From ZC4RG30 sp039929265 (GTDB lineage Bacteria > Pseudomonadota > Gammaproteobacteria > Steroidobacterales > Steroidobacteraceae): a stretch of 28,099 nucleotides of DNA. The position numbers and the translations under genes are program-made. Shown in pieces: positions 1 to 7,541 of this stretch; within the stretch, counting starts at the first letter, position 1; every line of letters starts with the position of its first letter. The stretch is from NCBI GenBank assembly GCA_039929265.1, contig JBDSRN010000011.1, forward strand, positions 1 through 28,099, in the 5' to 3' direction. The notes under the pieces were generated by a model. The model was not told the origin of the DNA and ran no database searches. It saw nothing but the letters and a program-made list of their open reading frames with translations.

Positions 1-552
1 ATCGACGTCGCGATCGTGGACCTCGGCCTGCCGAAGCTGCCCGGGCTCGATCTCATCCGCCGCCTGCGCGCCGCCGGCAAGCGTTATCCAATCCTGATCC
101 TGACCGCGCGCGATCGCTGGCAAGACAAGGTGGCGGGTCTCGACGCCGGCGCGGACGACTACGTCGCCAAACCTTTTCACTACGAAGAGGTTCTCGCCCG
201 CGTGCAGGCGCTGCTGCGGCGCACCGGTGGCTGGGCGAGCTCGACGATGTCGTGCGGCCCGGTGACACTCGATACGCGTACACAGACCCTCACAGTGGAG
301 GGCAAGTCGGTCGAGCTCACCAGCTTCGAATACCGCATCCTCGAGCACCTGATGCTAAAGGCGGGTGAAGTCATTTCGAAGACGGATCTCACCGAGCATC
401 TGTACGAACAGGACTTCGAGCGCGACAGCAACGTCATAGAGGTTTTCGTAGGCAGGTTGCGGCGCAAGCTGGATCCCGACGATCGCATCAACCCGATCGA
501 AACGCTGCGTGGACGAGGCTATCGGTTCGCGCTGGCGCGTAACGCGGGCTGA
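1..552 (+). CDS. phoP: PhoP-like OmpR-family response regulator (5' end outside the window)
   Basis: This is a two-component DNA-binding regulator that enters the window already in frame, so the N-terminus is missing and the GTG at 16 is not the real start. What remains of the receiver domain begins just before the phospho-acceptor Asp in VDLGLP (about codons 6-11). The conserved Thr/Ser position lies in ILTAR and the conserved Lys in AKPF. A winged-helix output domain follows (about codons 85-180, FEYRILEHL to GRGYRFA). The linker RRTGGWAS and the LYEQDFERDSNVIEV stretch look like E. coli PhoP, so PhoP is favoured over other OmpR-type regulators. The partner kinase starts 6 bp after the stop. 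Identification as an OmpR-type regulator is very secure; assignment to PhoP is moderate and the inducing signal is unknown. Confidence 0.9.
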   Translation: MDVAIVDLGLPKLPGLDLIRRLRAAGKRYPILILTARDRWQDKVAGLDAGADDYVAKPFHYEEVLARVQALLRRTGGWASSTMSCGPVTLDTRTQTLTVEGKSVELTSFEYRILEHLMLKAGEVISKTDLTEHLYEQDFERDSNVIEVFVGRLRRKLDPDDRINPIETLRGRGYRFALARNAG

Positions 553-558
553 GTCTGC

Positions 559-1929
559 TTGGGCAAATCATCGATCAGCCGGCGGTTGCTGCTGGCGTTG
601 TGTGTACCGCTGTTGCTGTTCTTCGGACTTGCCAGCGCACTGCTGGATTCCGCGTTCCGCGACTTGTCCGAAACCCAGTTGCGCACCGAGCTCGACGCGC
701 AGATGACAAGCCTCATCTCCGCGTCCGACCCGGATGCAATAGGACGTATCGCGCCGCAGCTGCAGGACTCGGATTCCAAACTCGCCAATCCGGGTTCCAA
801 CGTGTTCGCCCAGATCCGTGACAAGCGCGGCGAACAGCTGTGGCGCTCGCCATCGACCGCGGGAACGTTCATCGACTTCGGCGGAATGCTGCAGCCGGGC
901 AAGGAGGACGTCCGTTTCGTCGACAGCGGGCGTCAGGGTCGTCTCGCCATCATGCGTCGCGGTCTCCACTGGGATGACGTCGATCGCGACGTGACCTTCA
1001 GCGTGGCGAGCGGCCTGTTCGACTACGAGCGGCGCATCACGCAGTTCCGGCGCAATCTGTTCGGTCTGTTTTTGGGTCTCACCGTTGCGCTGCTCACGAC
1101 ACTCGCCGTGCTTATGCCGCGCGTGCTGAGTCCCGTCCGCCGCCTCGGCGCGGAAATCGACGCGGTGGAGGGCGGCACGCGCGAGACGCTGAGCGATGAC
1201 TATCCGCGCGAACTCGCCGGTCTTGCGCTGAGCCTGAACGCGTTGCTGACGAGCGAGCGCAAGCGCATTGCGCGCTATCGCGACACGCTTGGCAATCTCG
1301 CGCACAGTCTCAAGACGCCGCTCGCGGTGATGCGTGCGTCGCTTGCGGGCGCGCCGCCAGACGCGACCGCGATGCTGACCGCGGAGATCGGCCGCATGAC
1401 GGATATCGTCGAGCACCAGCTGCGCCGCGCGGCGACCAGCGGCGGCATCACACTCGGCCAGGCACCCGTGAGCCTGCTGCCGATCGCGCAGGAGTTGCGC
1501 GTCGCGTTGCTGAAGGTCAATGCGCGCAAAGATCTGTCGATCCTCCTGGACATCGATGCGGGCTACGCGTTTGTCGGAGACCGCGGCGATCTGATGGAAT
1601 CGCTCGGCAATCTCATGGAGAACGCGTGCAAGTGGTGTCGTGGCACGGTGCGTGTGCAGGCCAGTCTGGGCGGGCAACTGGCGGGCACGGTGGCACGAGA
1701 ACTCGAGGTTACGGTGGAGGATGACGGAGCCGGGATCGCGGAAAGCGACCGGGCGCGCGTACTGGAACGCGGCGTTCGCGCGGACGAACAGGTGGCCGGT
1801 TACGGGCTCGGACTGGCGATGGTGCGCGACATGGTCGACCTGTACGGCGGGGCGCTGACGTTGGGGACTTCGAGCCTGGGTGGCGCACGCGTGGGGCTGC
1901 TGTTGCCAGGGCGCTTTGCACCACCTTAA
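559..1929 (+). CDS. PhoQ-like membrane sensor histidine kinase
   Basis: This kinase is predicted to phosphorylate the regulator encoded 6 bp upstream. One membrane segment (about residues 9-28) and a second (about 165-188) flank a periplasmic sensor region of about 135 residues. HAMP/linker sequence follows, then the phospho-acceptor His249 in HSLKTPLAV. The ATPase domain carries the N box (LMESLGNLMENACKW), G1 (DDGAGI) and G2 (GYGLGLAMV). The HxLKTPLAV H-box is typical of PhoQ-type kinases. The TTG start is chosen because it sits directly after the upstream stop and precedes the first membrane segment; no good Shine-Dalgarno sequence is visible, so translational coupling is likely. The protein is 456 residues, within the family range. 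Function as a sensor kinase is secure; the ligand cannot be read from the sequence. Confidence 0.88.
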   Translation: MGKSSISRRLLLALCVPLLLFFGLASALLDSAFRDLSETQLRTELDAQMTSLISASDPDAIGRIAPQLQDSDSKLANPGSNVFAQIRDKRGEQLWRSPSTAGTFIDFGGMLQPGKEDVRFVDSGRQGRLAIMRRGLHWDDVDRDVTFSVASGLFDYERRITQFRRNLFGLFLGLTVALLTTLAVLMPRVLSPVRRLGAEIDAVEGGTRETLSDDYPRELAGLALSLNALLTSERKRIARYRDTLGNLAHSLKTPLAVMRASLAGAPPDATAMLTAEIGRMTDIVEHQLRRAATSGGITLGQAPVSLLPIAQELRVALLKVNARKDLSILLDIDAGYAFVGDRGDLMESLGNLMENACKWCRGTVRVQASLGGQLAGTVARELEVTVEDDGAGIAESDRARVLERGVRADEQVAGYGLGLAMVRDMVDLYGGALTLGTSSLGGARVGLLLPGRFAPP

Positions 1930-1944
1930 GCGACTGTGTAGCAT
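1916..1944 (+). promoter_or_regulatory. Possible promoter for the DAHP synthase gene, giving a leaderless or nearly leaderless transcript
   Basis: TTGCAC (1916-1921), a 17-bp spacer and TAGCAT (1939-1944) form a weak sigma-70-like pair that overlaps the end of the kinase gene. The ATG at 1951 lies only 6 bp beyond the -10 element, so initiation at the usual distance would fall on or next to the start codon. No Shine-Dalgarno sequence precedes that ATG, which fits. The -35 matches only three of six consensus bases. Confidence 0.33.
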
Positions 1945-1950
1945 CACAAA

Positions 1951-3321
1951 ATGCGTTCCCCCGAGACGAATTCCTGGCATCCGGCGAGCTGGCAGACCCG
2001 CAAGGCGACGCAGCAGCCGGCCTATGCCGATGGCGCCGCCCTGGAGGCGGCCGTAGCGCAGCTCGCGCGGCTGCCGCCGCTCGTGGTGTCCTGGGAGGTC
2101 GAGGCCCTGCGCGAGCGGATCGCGGCCGCGCAGCGCGGCGAACAGTTCCTGCTGCAGGGTGGGGATTGCGCCGAGAGTTTCGATGACTGCGAGTCCGACC
2201 GCATTGCGAAGCAGCTCAAGGTGCTGCTGCAGATGAGCCTCGTGTTGCTGCACGGTTTGAAGAAGCCGGTGATCCGCGTCGGTCGCATGGCGGGGCAGTA
2301 CGCGAAGCCGCGTTCCGCGGACACCGAGACGCGTAATGGGGTGACGCTGCCTTCTTATCGCGGCGACATCATCAACCATCCCGAGTTCACGCGCGAAGCG
2401 CGCGAACCGGATCCCGTTCTGCTGTTGCGCGGGTACGAACGCGCGGCGCTGTTGCTCAATTTTGTGCGCGCGCTGGTCGACGGCGGTTTCGCCGACCTGC
2501 ATCATCCGGAATACTGGGACCTCGGCTTCCTGCGCGATTCGCCGCTGCGTGTGCAGTACGAGAAGATCGCATCCTCCATCGGCGATGCACTGGATTTCTT
2601 CGAGGGCATGAGCGGCAAGCGCGTGCACGAGGCGACGCACGCAGAGTTCTACGCATCGCACGAAGGTCTGCACCTCCTGTACGAACAGGCGCAGACGCGC
2701 TATCTCGAGCGTTGGAAGCGCTGGTACAACCTCTCGACGCACATGCCGTGGATCGGTATGCGCACTGCGCAGCTGGATGGGGCGCACGTCGAATATTTCC
2801 GGGGCATCGCCAATCCGATCGGCGTGAAGATTGGTGCCGCGATGAACGACGAGTGGCTGCAGGGCCTCGTAACCACGCTGAACCCGCACAACCAGCCGGG
2901 CCGGCTCACGCTGATTCATCGATTCGGCGCGAAGGACATCGAGAAGAATCTGCCTCGAGTGATCGATGCGGTGCGCAAGACGGGACAGACCGTGCTGTGG
3001 ATCTGCGATCCGATGCACGGCAACACCGAGACTGCCGTAGGTGGCTTGAAGACGCGGCGCTTCGAGAACATCCAGAAGGAGCTTGAACTCGCGTTCAAGA
3101 TCCACGCAGATAGCGGCTCGAATCTCGGCGGCGTGCACATCGAACTCACGGGCGAGGATGTCACCGAGTGCACCGGCGGAGCGCGGGGGCTATCCGACGC
3201 GGATCTGCAGCGCGCGTATCGTTCGCAGGTGGATCCCCGGCTGAACTACGAGCAGTCACTCGAACTTGCGATGCTGATCGCGGAGCGCAGCAAGAACGCT
3301 GCCGCCGCGGTCGAGCGCTGA
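1951..3321 (+). CDS. Class II 3-deoxy-7-phosphoheptulonate (DAHP) synthase
   Basis: This enzyme condenses phosphoenolpyruvate with erythrose 4-phosphate, the first committed step of the shikimate pathway to aromatic amino acids, in the cytoplasm. The class II (plant/AroA-II) family is clear from its motif series: LLQGGDCAESF with the metal-ligand Cys, RVGRMAGQYAKPRS, HLLYEQAQTR, WIGMRT, GIANPIGVKIG, TLIHRFGAKDIEKNLP, CDPMHGNT and HIELTGEDVTECTGG. Length (456 residues) is normal for bacterial class II enzymes and it is unrelated in sequence to E. coli AroF/G/H. The ATG at 1951 is chosen because WHPASWQTRKATQQPAY is the usual N-terminus of the family. uvrC follows after 23 bp. Feedback control cannot be predicted; no leader peptide or attenuator is visible upstream. 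Confidence 0.96.
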   Translation: MRSPETNSWHPASWQTRKATQQPAYADGAALEAAVAQLARLPPLVVSWEVEALRERIAAAQRGEQFLLQGGDCAESFDDCESDRIAKQLKVLLQMSLVLLHGLKKPVIRVGRMAGQYAKPRSADTETRNGVTLPSYRGDIINHPEFTREAREPDPVLLLRGYERAALLLNFVRALVDGGFADLHHPEYWDLGFLRDSPLRVQYEKIASSIGDALDFFEGMSGKRVHEATHAEFYASHEGLHLLYEQAQTRYLERWKRWYNLSTHMPWIGMRTAQLDGAHVEYFRGIANPIGVKIGAAMNDEWLQGLVTTLNPHNQPGRLTLIHRFGAKDIEKNLPRVIDAVRKTGQTVLWICDPMHGNTETAVGGLKTRRFENIQKELELAFKIHADSGSNLGGVHIELTGEDVTECTGGARGLSDADLQRAYRSQVDPRLNYEQSLELAMLIAERSKNAAAAVER

Positions 3322-3344
3322 AGCGATTCGATTCCACACCCGGC

Positions 3345-5168
3345 ATGAGTAACGCCGGCTTCGATCCCCGGCATTATGTTGCGAGCCTGCCGCAAAGGCC
3401 GGGCGTGTACCGCATGTATGGCGGCACGGAGGAATTGTTGTACGTCGGCAAAGCGGCGAGTCTCAAGGATCGAGTCGGCAGCTATTTTCACAACAGTCGC
3501 CAGGCACCGAAGGTCGAGGCTCTGGTGAAGCAGATCACCCACATCGAAGTCACGGTCACTGGTTCTGAAGCCGAAGCGCTGCTGCTCGAATTCAATCTCA
3601 TCAAGGAACATCGGCCGCGCTTCAATATCATCCTGCGCGATGACAAGAGCTTTCCGTACATCCAGCTGGTGACGCACGAGTTCCCGCGGCTTGCGTTTTA
3701 TCGCGGTCCGCGCGATCCGAAGCGACGCTACTTCGGTCCCTTTCCCGGCGCATATGCGGTACGCGAGACGCTGCAGCAGCTGCAGAAACTGTTCCGGCTG
3801 CGCAACTGTCGTGACATCTTCTTCGCAAATCGCACGCGGCCCTGTCTGCAGCACCAGATTGGCCGCTGCTCCGCACCGTGCGTGGGCCTGATCGACGCCG
3901 CGCACTATGCCAAGGACGTCGAGTCCGCGGTGATGGTACTCGAAGGGCGCAACCGAGATGCCAACGCCGCGCTCGAACAGCGCATGACCGAAGCGGCAGA
4001 GCGCCTGGAGTTCGAGCAGGCTGCGGCGTTGCGCGACCAGCTGCTGAACCTCAAGGCCATCCAGGCGACGCAGGTCGTGACTTCCGACAACCTCCGCGAC
4101 GTCGATGCGATTGCGTTGATCGGGGAGCCGGGTGATTTCGCGGTGAGCGTGATGTTGGTGCGGGGCGGACGCATCCTGGGTACGACGAGCTATTTCCCGC
4201 GCGCGACACTCGGCACGCCGGAAGAGGCGCTCGCCTCGTTCCTCATGCAGTACTACGCACGCGAGCAGCCGCCGCACGAGGTCTTTGTCAATCTCGAGCT
4301 GGCCGACGCCGGGGCGCTGCAAGAGGCGCTCGCTGCACGCGCGAACGGCACCACGTTGAGGCTGGCACGCGCCTCGCGCGGCATCACGTTGCGATGGGTC
4401 ACGCTCGCGCAGGAGAATGCCGAGCAGGCGCTGCGCATGCGGCTCGCGCGCAAGCAGGACATTGGCGACATGCTCGAGTCGCTGGGGAAGGAACTGTCAC
4501 TCCCGCATCTGCCGGAGCGTATCGAATGTTTCGACATCAGCCATACGGCGGGCGAGGGCACGGTGGCCTCGTGCGTGGTGTACGGCGTCGAGGGCCCGCT
4601 GAAGAAGGAATACCGGCGCTTCAACATCGAGGGCGTGACGCCGGGCGATGACTACGCAGCACTCGAGCAGGCAGTGCGTCGTCGCTTCGTGCGCATCAAG
4701 GCACAGCAGAGCCCGGTGCCAGACCTTCTGCTCATCGATGGCGGCAATGGCCAATTGCAGGCCCTGCTGCCTGTGCTGGACGAGCTGGGATTCACCCAAC
4801 TGGCGGTTGTTGCCGTGTCGAAGGGGCCAGACCGGCGGGTGGGGCAGGAGAAGCTGCACCGGCGCGATAATCCGTATCCCTTGCTGCTGGCGCCGGATTC
4901 CCCCGCGCTGCGCATCATCCAGCGCGCGCGCGACGAGGCGCATCGGTTTGCCATCACCGGGCATCGCAAGCGCCGCGCCAAGCGCTTCAACGAATCGGTG
5001 CTGGAGTCGGTGCCTGGGCTGGGGCCCGCCAAGCGTCGTGAGTTGCTGCGGCAGTTCGGCGGCCTGCAAGGTGTCATGCGCGCGGGGACCACGGATTTCG
5101 AGCAGGTAAAGGGAATCGGGGCCGGACTCGCCCGCCTGATCTATGATCACCTGCATCCCGGCGCCTGA
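3345..5168 (+). CDS. uvrC: UvrABC excinuclease subunit C
   Basis: UvrC makes the 3' and 5' incisions around bulky DNA lesions after UvrA/UvrB loading. Of 607 residues, the N-terminal GIY-YIG nuclease domain (about 18-95) carries PGVYRMY and YVGKA. The UVR motif that contacts UvrB is at about 205-240 (AERLEFEQAAALRDQL). The RNase H-like second nuclease is at about 375-530 (ECFDISHTAGEGTVAS, LLIDGGNGQLQ, AHRFAITGHRKRR). Tandem helix-hairpin-helix motifs lie at the C-terminus (VPGLGPAKRRELL, VKGIGAGLARLI). The reading frame is open upstream into the DAHP synthase gene, but the ATG at 3345 gives the family N-terminus. pgsA follows at 20 bp, the conserved uvrC-pgsA pairing of gammaproteobacteria. 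All expected domains are intact. Confidence 0.97.
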   Translation: MSNAGFDPRHYVASLPQRPGVYRMYGGTEELLYVGKAASLKDRVGSYFHNSRQAPKVEALVKQITHIEVTVTGSEAEALLLEFNLIKEHRPRFNIILRDDKSFPYIQLVTHEFPRLAFYRGPRDPKRRYFGPFPGAYAVRETLQQLQKLFRLRNCRDIFFANRTRPCLQHQIGRCSAPCVGLIDAAHYAKDVESAVMVLEGRNRDANAALEQRMTEAAERLEFEQAAALRDQLLNLKAIQATQVVTSDNLRDVDAIALIGEPGDFAVSVMLVRGGRILGTTSYFPRATLGTPEEALASFLMQYYAREQPPHEVFVNLELADAGALQEALAARANGTTLRLARASRGITLRWVTLAQENAEQALRMRLARKQDIGDMLESLGKELSLPHLPERIECFDISHTAGEGTVASCVVYGVEGPLKKEYRRFNIEGVTPGDDYAALEQAVRRRFVRIKAQQSPVPDLLLIDGGNGQLQALLPVLDELGFTQLAVVAVSKGPDRRVGQEKLHRRDNPYPLLLAPDSPALRIIQRARDEAHRFAITGHRKRRAKRFNESVLESVPGLGPAKRRELLRQFGGLQGVMRAGTTDFEQVKGIGAGLARLIYDHLHPGA

Positions 5169-5188
5169 CACGTCGACGCGAATCCACG

Positions 5189-5749
5189 ATGCACTGGAAC
5201 CTGCCCAACATCCTCACCTGGGGGCGAATCGTCGCGATACCGCTCGTCGTGGTCCTGTTCTACCTGCCGTTCTGGTGGTCCGATCCGGCGGCAGGACTGT
5301 TGTTCGCAGCCGCGTCCATTACCGATTCGCTCGACGGGTACTTCGCGCGGCGCATGGGCCTTACCTCGCGGCTCGGAGCATTTCTTGATCCGGTCGCCGA
5401 CAAGCTCATCGTCGCCGTAGCGCTGGTGCTGCTCGTGAGCAAGGATTCGCACATCGTGATCGTGCTGCTGGCCGCGGTGATCATCGGCCGCGAGATCGCT
5501 ATCTCAGCACTGCGCGAATGGATGGCGGAGCTCGGGCATCGCACGAAGGTTGCCGTTTCCGCGATCGGCAAGTACAAGACGATCCTGCAGATGGTGGGCC
5601 TGTCGATGATGCTTTACCGGCACGACATCCTGATGCTGCCGATCTACCAGATGGGGCTGGTGCTGAGCCTGATCGCAGCGGTTCTGACTCTCGTGTCGAT
5701 GGTGATGTACCTGCGTGCAGCCTGGCCCGAACTGCGCGCCCAGGGGTGA
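5189..5749 (+). CDS. pgsA: CDP-diacylglycerol-glycerol-3-phosphate 3-phosphatidyltransferase
   Basis: This integral inner-membrane enzyme makes phosphatidylglycerophosphate from CDP-diacylglycerol and glycerol 3-phosphate, the committed step to phosphatidylglycerol and cardiolipin. The full CDP-alcohol phosphotransferase motif is present: D46, D49-G50, A53-R54, G63, D67 and D71 in TDSLDGYFAR...RLGAFLDPVADK, with exact family spacing. Several hydrophobic segments (about 8-40, 80-110, 130-150, 155-180) fit the usual six-helix fold. Length (186 residues) matches E. coli PgsA (182). The start ATG leads directly into the conserved WNLPNILTWGRI. It sits between uvrC and the tRNA-Gly/Cys/Leu genes exactly as in E. 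coli. Nothing unusual. Confidence 0.97.
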   Translation: MHWNLPNILTWGRIVAIPLVVVLFYLPFWWSDPAAGLLFAAASITDSLDGYFARRMGLTSRLGAFLDPVADKLIVAVALVLLVSKDSHIVIVLLAAVIIGREIAISALREWMAELGHRTKVAVSAIGKYKTILQMVGLSMMLYRHDILMLPIYQMGLVLSLIAAVLTLVSMVMYLRAAWPELRAQG

Positions 5750-5784
5750 TTGGCACTCGTTTTGCGAAAACGCACTCGCTTTGC

Positions 5785-5812
5785 TTGACTAAACGCGCCT
5801 TGCTCTTACAAT
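5785..5812 (+). promoter_or_regulatory. Promoter of the tRNA genes with GC-rich discriminator
   Basis: TTGACT (5785-5790), a 16-bp spacer and TACAAT (5807-5812) form a good sigma-70 promoter about 20 bp before tRNA-Gly. The bases after the -10 are CCCCGCC, a GC-rich discriminator of the kind found at stable-RNA promoters under stringent (ppGpp) control. Just upstream, CGTTTT-GCG-AAAACG (5758-5772) is a small inverted repeat after pgsA. It lacks the GC stem and U-tract of a terminator. Confidence 0.7.
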
Positions 5813-5831
5813 TCCCCGCCTCTGTAAGGGG

Positions 5832-5907
5832 GCGGGAATAGCTCAGTTGGTAGAGCGCAACCTTGCCAAGGTTGAGGTCGCGAGTTCGAGCCTCGTTTCC
5901 CGCTCCA
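5832..5907 (+). tRNA. tRNA-Gly, anticodon GCC
   Basis: This 76-nt cloverleaf has acceptor stem GCGGGAA pairing with TTCCCGC (ending at 5903), a D-arm AGCTCAGTTGGTAGAGC, the anticodon loop TTGCCAA with GCC at 5865-5867, and a T-arm containing GTTCGAG. The 3' CCA is encoded (TCCA at 5904-5907). It corresponds by position and anticodon to E. coli glyW downstream of pgsA and is the first gene after the promoter at 5785-5812. Confidence 0.97.
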
Positions 5908-5918
5908 ATCTCCGGGCC

Positions 5919-5989
5919 GGCTAGGTGGCAGAGTGGTCATGCAGCGGCCTGCAAAGCCGTGTACGCCGGTTCGATTCCGACCCTAGCCT
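5919..5989 (+). tRNA. tRNA-Cys, anticodon GCA
   Basis: Acceptor stem GGCTAGG (5919-5925) pairs with CCTAGCC (5982-5988), followed by discriminator T. The anticodon loop CTGCAAA carries GCA at 5951-5953, and the T-arm contains GGTTCGATTCC. CCA is not encoded, unlike in the tRNA-Gly just upstream, so it must be added by the CCA-adding enzyme. It lies 11 bp after tRNA-Gly, probably in the same transcript, and is equivalent to E. coli cysT. Confidence 0.96.
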
Positions 5990-6061
5990 TTCCTTCGCTG
6001 GCTTTTCCTCCGCGGGCCTCCACGCATCCGCCGATTCTCCCATCGGTTAGACTGGCCGCCT

Positions 6062-6145
6062 GCCCTGGTGGCGGAACTGGTAGACGCTACGGACTTAAAA
6101 TCCGTTGGCTTTGCGGCCGTGCCGGTTCGATTCCGGCCCAGGGCA
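6062..6145 (+). tRNA. tRNA-Leu, anticodon TAA
   Basis: This is an 84-nt class II tRNA with a long variable arm (about TTGGCTTTGCGGCCGT). Acceptor stem GCCCTGG pairs with CCAGGGC (6138-6144), with discriminator A at 6145. The anticodon loop CTTAAAA carries TAA at 6096-6098, reading UUA and UUG. CCA is not encoded. Equivalent to E. coli leuZ in position and anticodon. A -10-like TAGACT (6048-6053) lies just upstream and could give it a weak promoter of its own, though no -35 is visible. Confidence 0.96.
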
Positions 6146-6209
6146 GACCCGACAACGAACACGGCCGTCCATCCTGACTGTTTCGTCTACATCCTCCACG
6201 TCGCTCGCA

Positions 6210-6839
6210 GTGCGAGATCTTCACCTCTGGCGAGGCGAGCGGCACGTGGTGCGTGGGCTGTCGTTCGAGCTGGACGCCGGGCGCGCACTGCAGATCACCT
6301 GGCCCAATGGCGCCGGCAAGACAAGCCTGCTGCGCGCGCTGTCCGGGTTGCTGCACGTGGAGAGTGGCTCCATCCACTGGCTGGGTCGATCCATATTCGG
6401 GGACCTGCGGGCTTTCCATGACGACATGGCGTTCTGCAGTCACGAGCCGGGACTGAAGCCGGATCTCACCATCGACGAAAACCTGCACTTCGCCGCCGGC
6501 GTGAGACGGCGTTGCAATATCAACGAACGTCACGCCGCGTTGGCGCGCGTAGGGCTGACGGGCCTGCAGGATGATCCGGCGCGGCGGTTGTCTGCAGGGC
6601 AACAGCGTCGCGTGGCGCTCGCGCGACTGTGCCTGCAGGGGGCGACCCTGTGGCTGCTGGACGAACCTGCCGCACACCTCGATGCGCAAGGTCAGGCACT
6701 CGTCTCGCAACTGGTGAGCGAACACGTGCGCGCGGGCGGGCTCGCATTGATCGCTACAAATCAGCCGCTCGCCCTTGCGCCTGATATCAGCGATGAACTG
6801 CCGCCGGCGCGTCTGGCTGCGCGGGCCGGGCCGGCATGA
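6210..6839 (+). CDS. ccmA: Cytochrome c biogenesis ATP-binding export protein CcmA (variant Walker A)
   Basis: CcmA is the ATPase of the CcmABCD complex; its ATP hydrolysis releases haem-loaded CcmE for cytochrome c maturation at the inner membrane. The signature LSAGQQRRVALARL and Walker B LWLLDEPAAHLD are canonical. The Walker A reads ITWPNGAGKTSLL, with Trp31 (TGG at 6300-6302) in place of the first Gly of GxxxxGKT, while the Lys and Thr are kept. The frame is open back into tRNA-Leu, but a start there is implausible. The GTG at 6210 gives 209 residues (E. coli 207) beginning MRDLHLWRGE. No Shine-Dalgarno sequence is clear, and CTG at 6174 is the only other in-frame candidate between the tRNA and 6210. 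The stop overlaps the ccmB start (ATGA). Confidence 0.92.
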   Translation: MRDLHLWRGERHVVRGLSFELDAGRALQITWPNGAGKTSLLRALSGLLHVESGSIHWLGRSIFGDLRAFHDDMAFCSHEPGLKPDLTIDENLHFAAGVRRRCNINERHAALARVGLTGLQDDPARRLSAGQQRRVALARLCLQGATLWLLDEPAAHLDAQGQALVSQLVSEHVRAGGLALIATNQPLALAPDISDELPPARLAARAGPA

Positions 6840-7534
6840 GCGGCGTGAAGACGAGCGCGCCACGAGCTTTCTTCCTCGTCATTCAGCGCGACCTGCGGCT
6901 TGCGTTCAGGCGGCCAGGGGAGTGGCTGCAGCCCGTTGCTTTTTTCGCCATTGTGACCCTGTTGTTCCCGCTGGCACTCGATCCTGAGCCGGCTCGGCTG
7001 CGGGCGCTGGCGCCAGGTGCGCTATGGGTTGCCGCGTTGCTATCCTCGCTGCTCGCGATCGAGTTCCTCTACCGGGACGACGGTCGTGATGGAACTCTCG
7101 AGCAGTTCGCACTTTCGGGACAGTCGTTCGCATCGTTGCTGTTCGCCAAGACGGTCGCGCACTGGTTCCTGACCGGTGTGCCACTGGCGATAGCGGCCCC
7201 GATTGCGGCACTCGCCCTGGGAGCACCGCCACACTCGTTGAGCGGCGTGCTGCTGGCGCTGCTGCTGGGAAGTGTCAGCCTCAGCCTGATCGGCGCCATC
7301 GGCGCCGGACTGACACTGGGTATCAGAAGAGGGGGTGCGTTGTTGTCACTGCTGGTATTGCCGCTGTCGATTCCGACGCTGGTGTTCGGCGCGCGGGCGA
7401 CGGAACTGGCGATCGCAGGTGCCTCCGGCGCGGAGTTGGCAGCCCCGCTGTATCTCCTGGGCGCGCTGGCGGTGCTCGGCGTTACGCTTGCGCCGCTCGC
7501 GGCAGCCGCCGCAGTACGCATCAGCCTGGAGTAG
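6836..7534 (+). CDS. ccmB: Haem exporter protein CcmB
   Basis: CcmB is a membrane subunit of the CcmABCD complex that works with the CcmA ATPase. The 232-residue sequence is mostly hydrophobic, with about six predicted membrane segments, and begins with the family pattern FFLVIQRDLRLAFRRPGEWLQPVAFF. The EFLYRDDGRDGTLEQ stretch after the second helix is a typical CcmB element. Length is slightly above E. coli CcmB (220). Start and stop are fixed by tight packing: ATGA overlap with ccmA and 7 bp to ccmC. No anomalies. Confidence 0.95.
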   Translation: MSGVKTSAPRAFFLVIQRDLRLAFRRPGEWLQPVAFFAIVTLLFPLALDPEPARLRALAPGALWVAALLSSLLAIEFLYRDDGRDGTLEQFALSGQSFASLLFAKTVAHWFLTGVPLAIAAPIAALALGAPPHSLSGVLLALLLGSVSLSLIGAIGAGLTLGIRRGGALLSLLVLPLSIPTLVFGARATELAIAGASGAELAAPLYLLGALAVLGVTLAPLAAAAAVRISLE

Positions 7535-7541
7535 TTGCTGG

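Noticed and set aside
568..3138. A very long antisense open frame opposite the kinase and DAHP synthase genes
   Set aside because: It runs opposite two well-supported genes, has Arg/Gln/His-rich shadow composition and no recognisable domain; typical of high-GC DNA.
5758..5772. CGTTTT-GCG-AAAACG after pgsA as a terminator
   Set aside because: The stem is AT-rich and no T-run follows; it may be only part of the AT-rich DNA upstream of the tRNA promoter.
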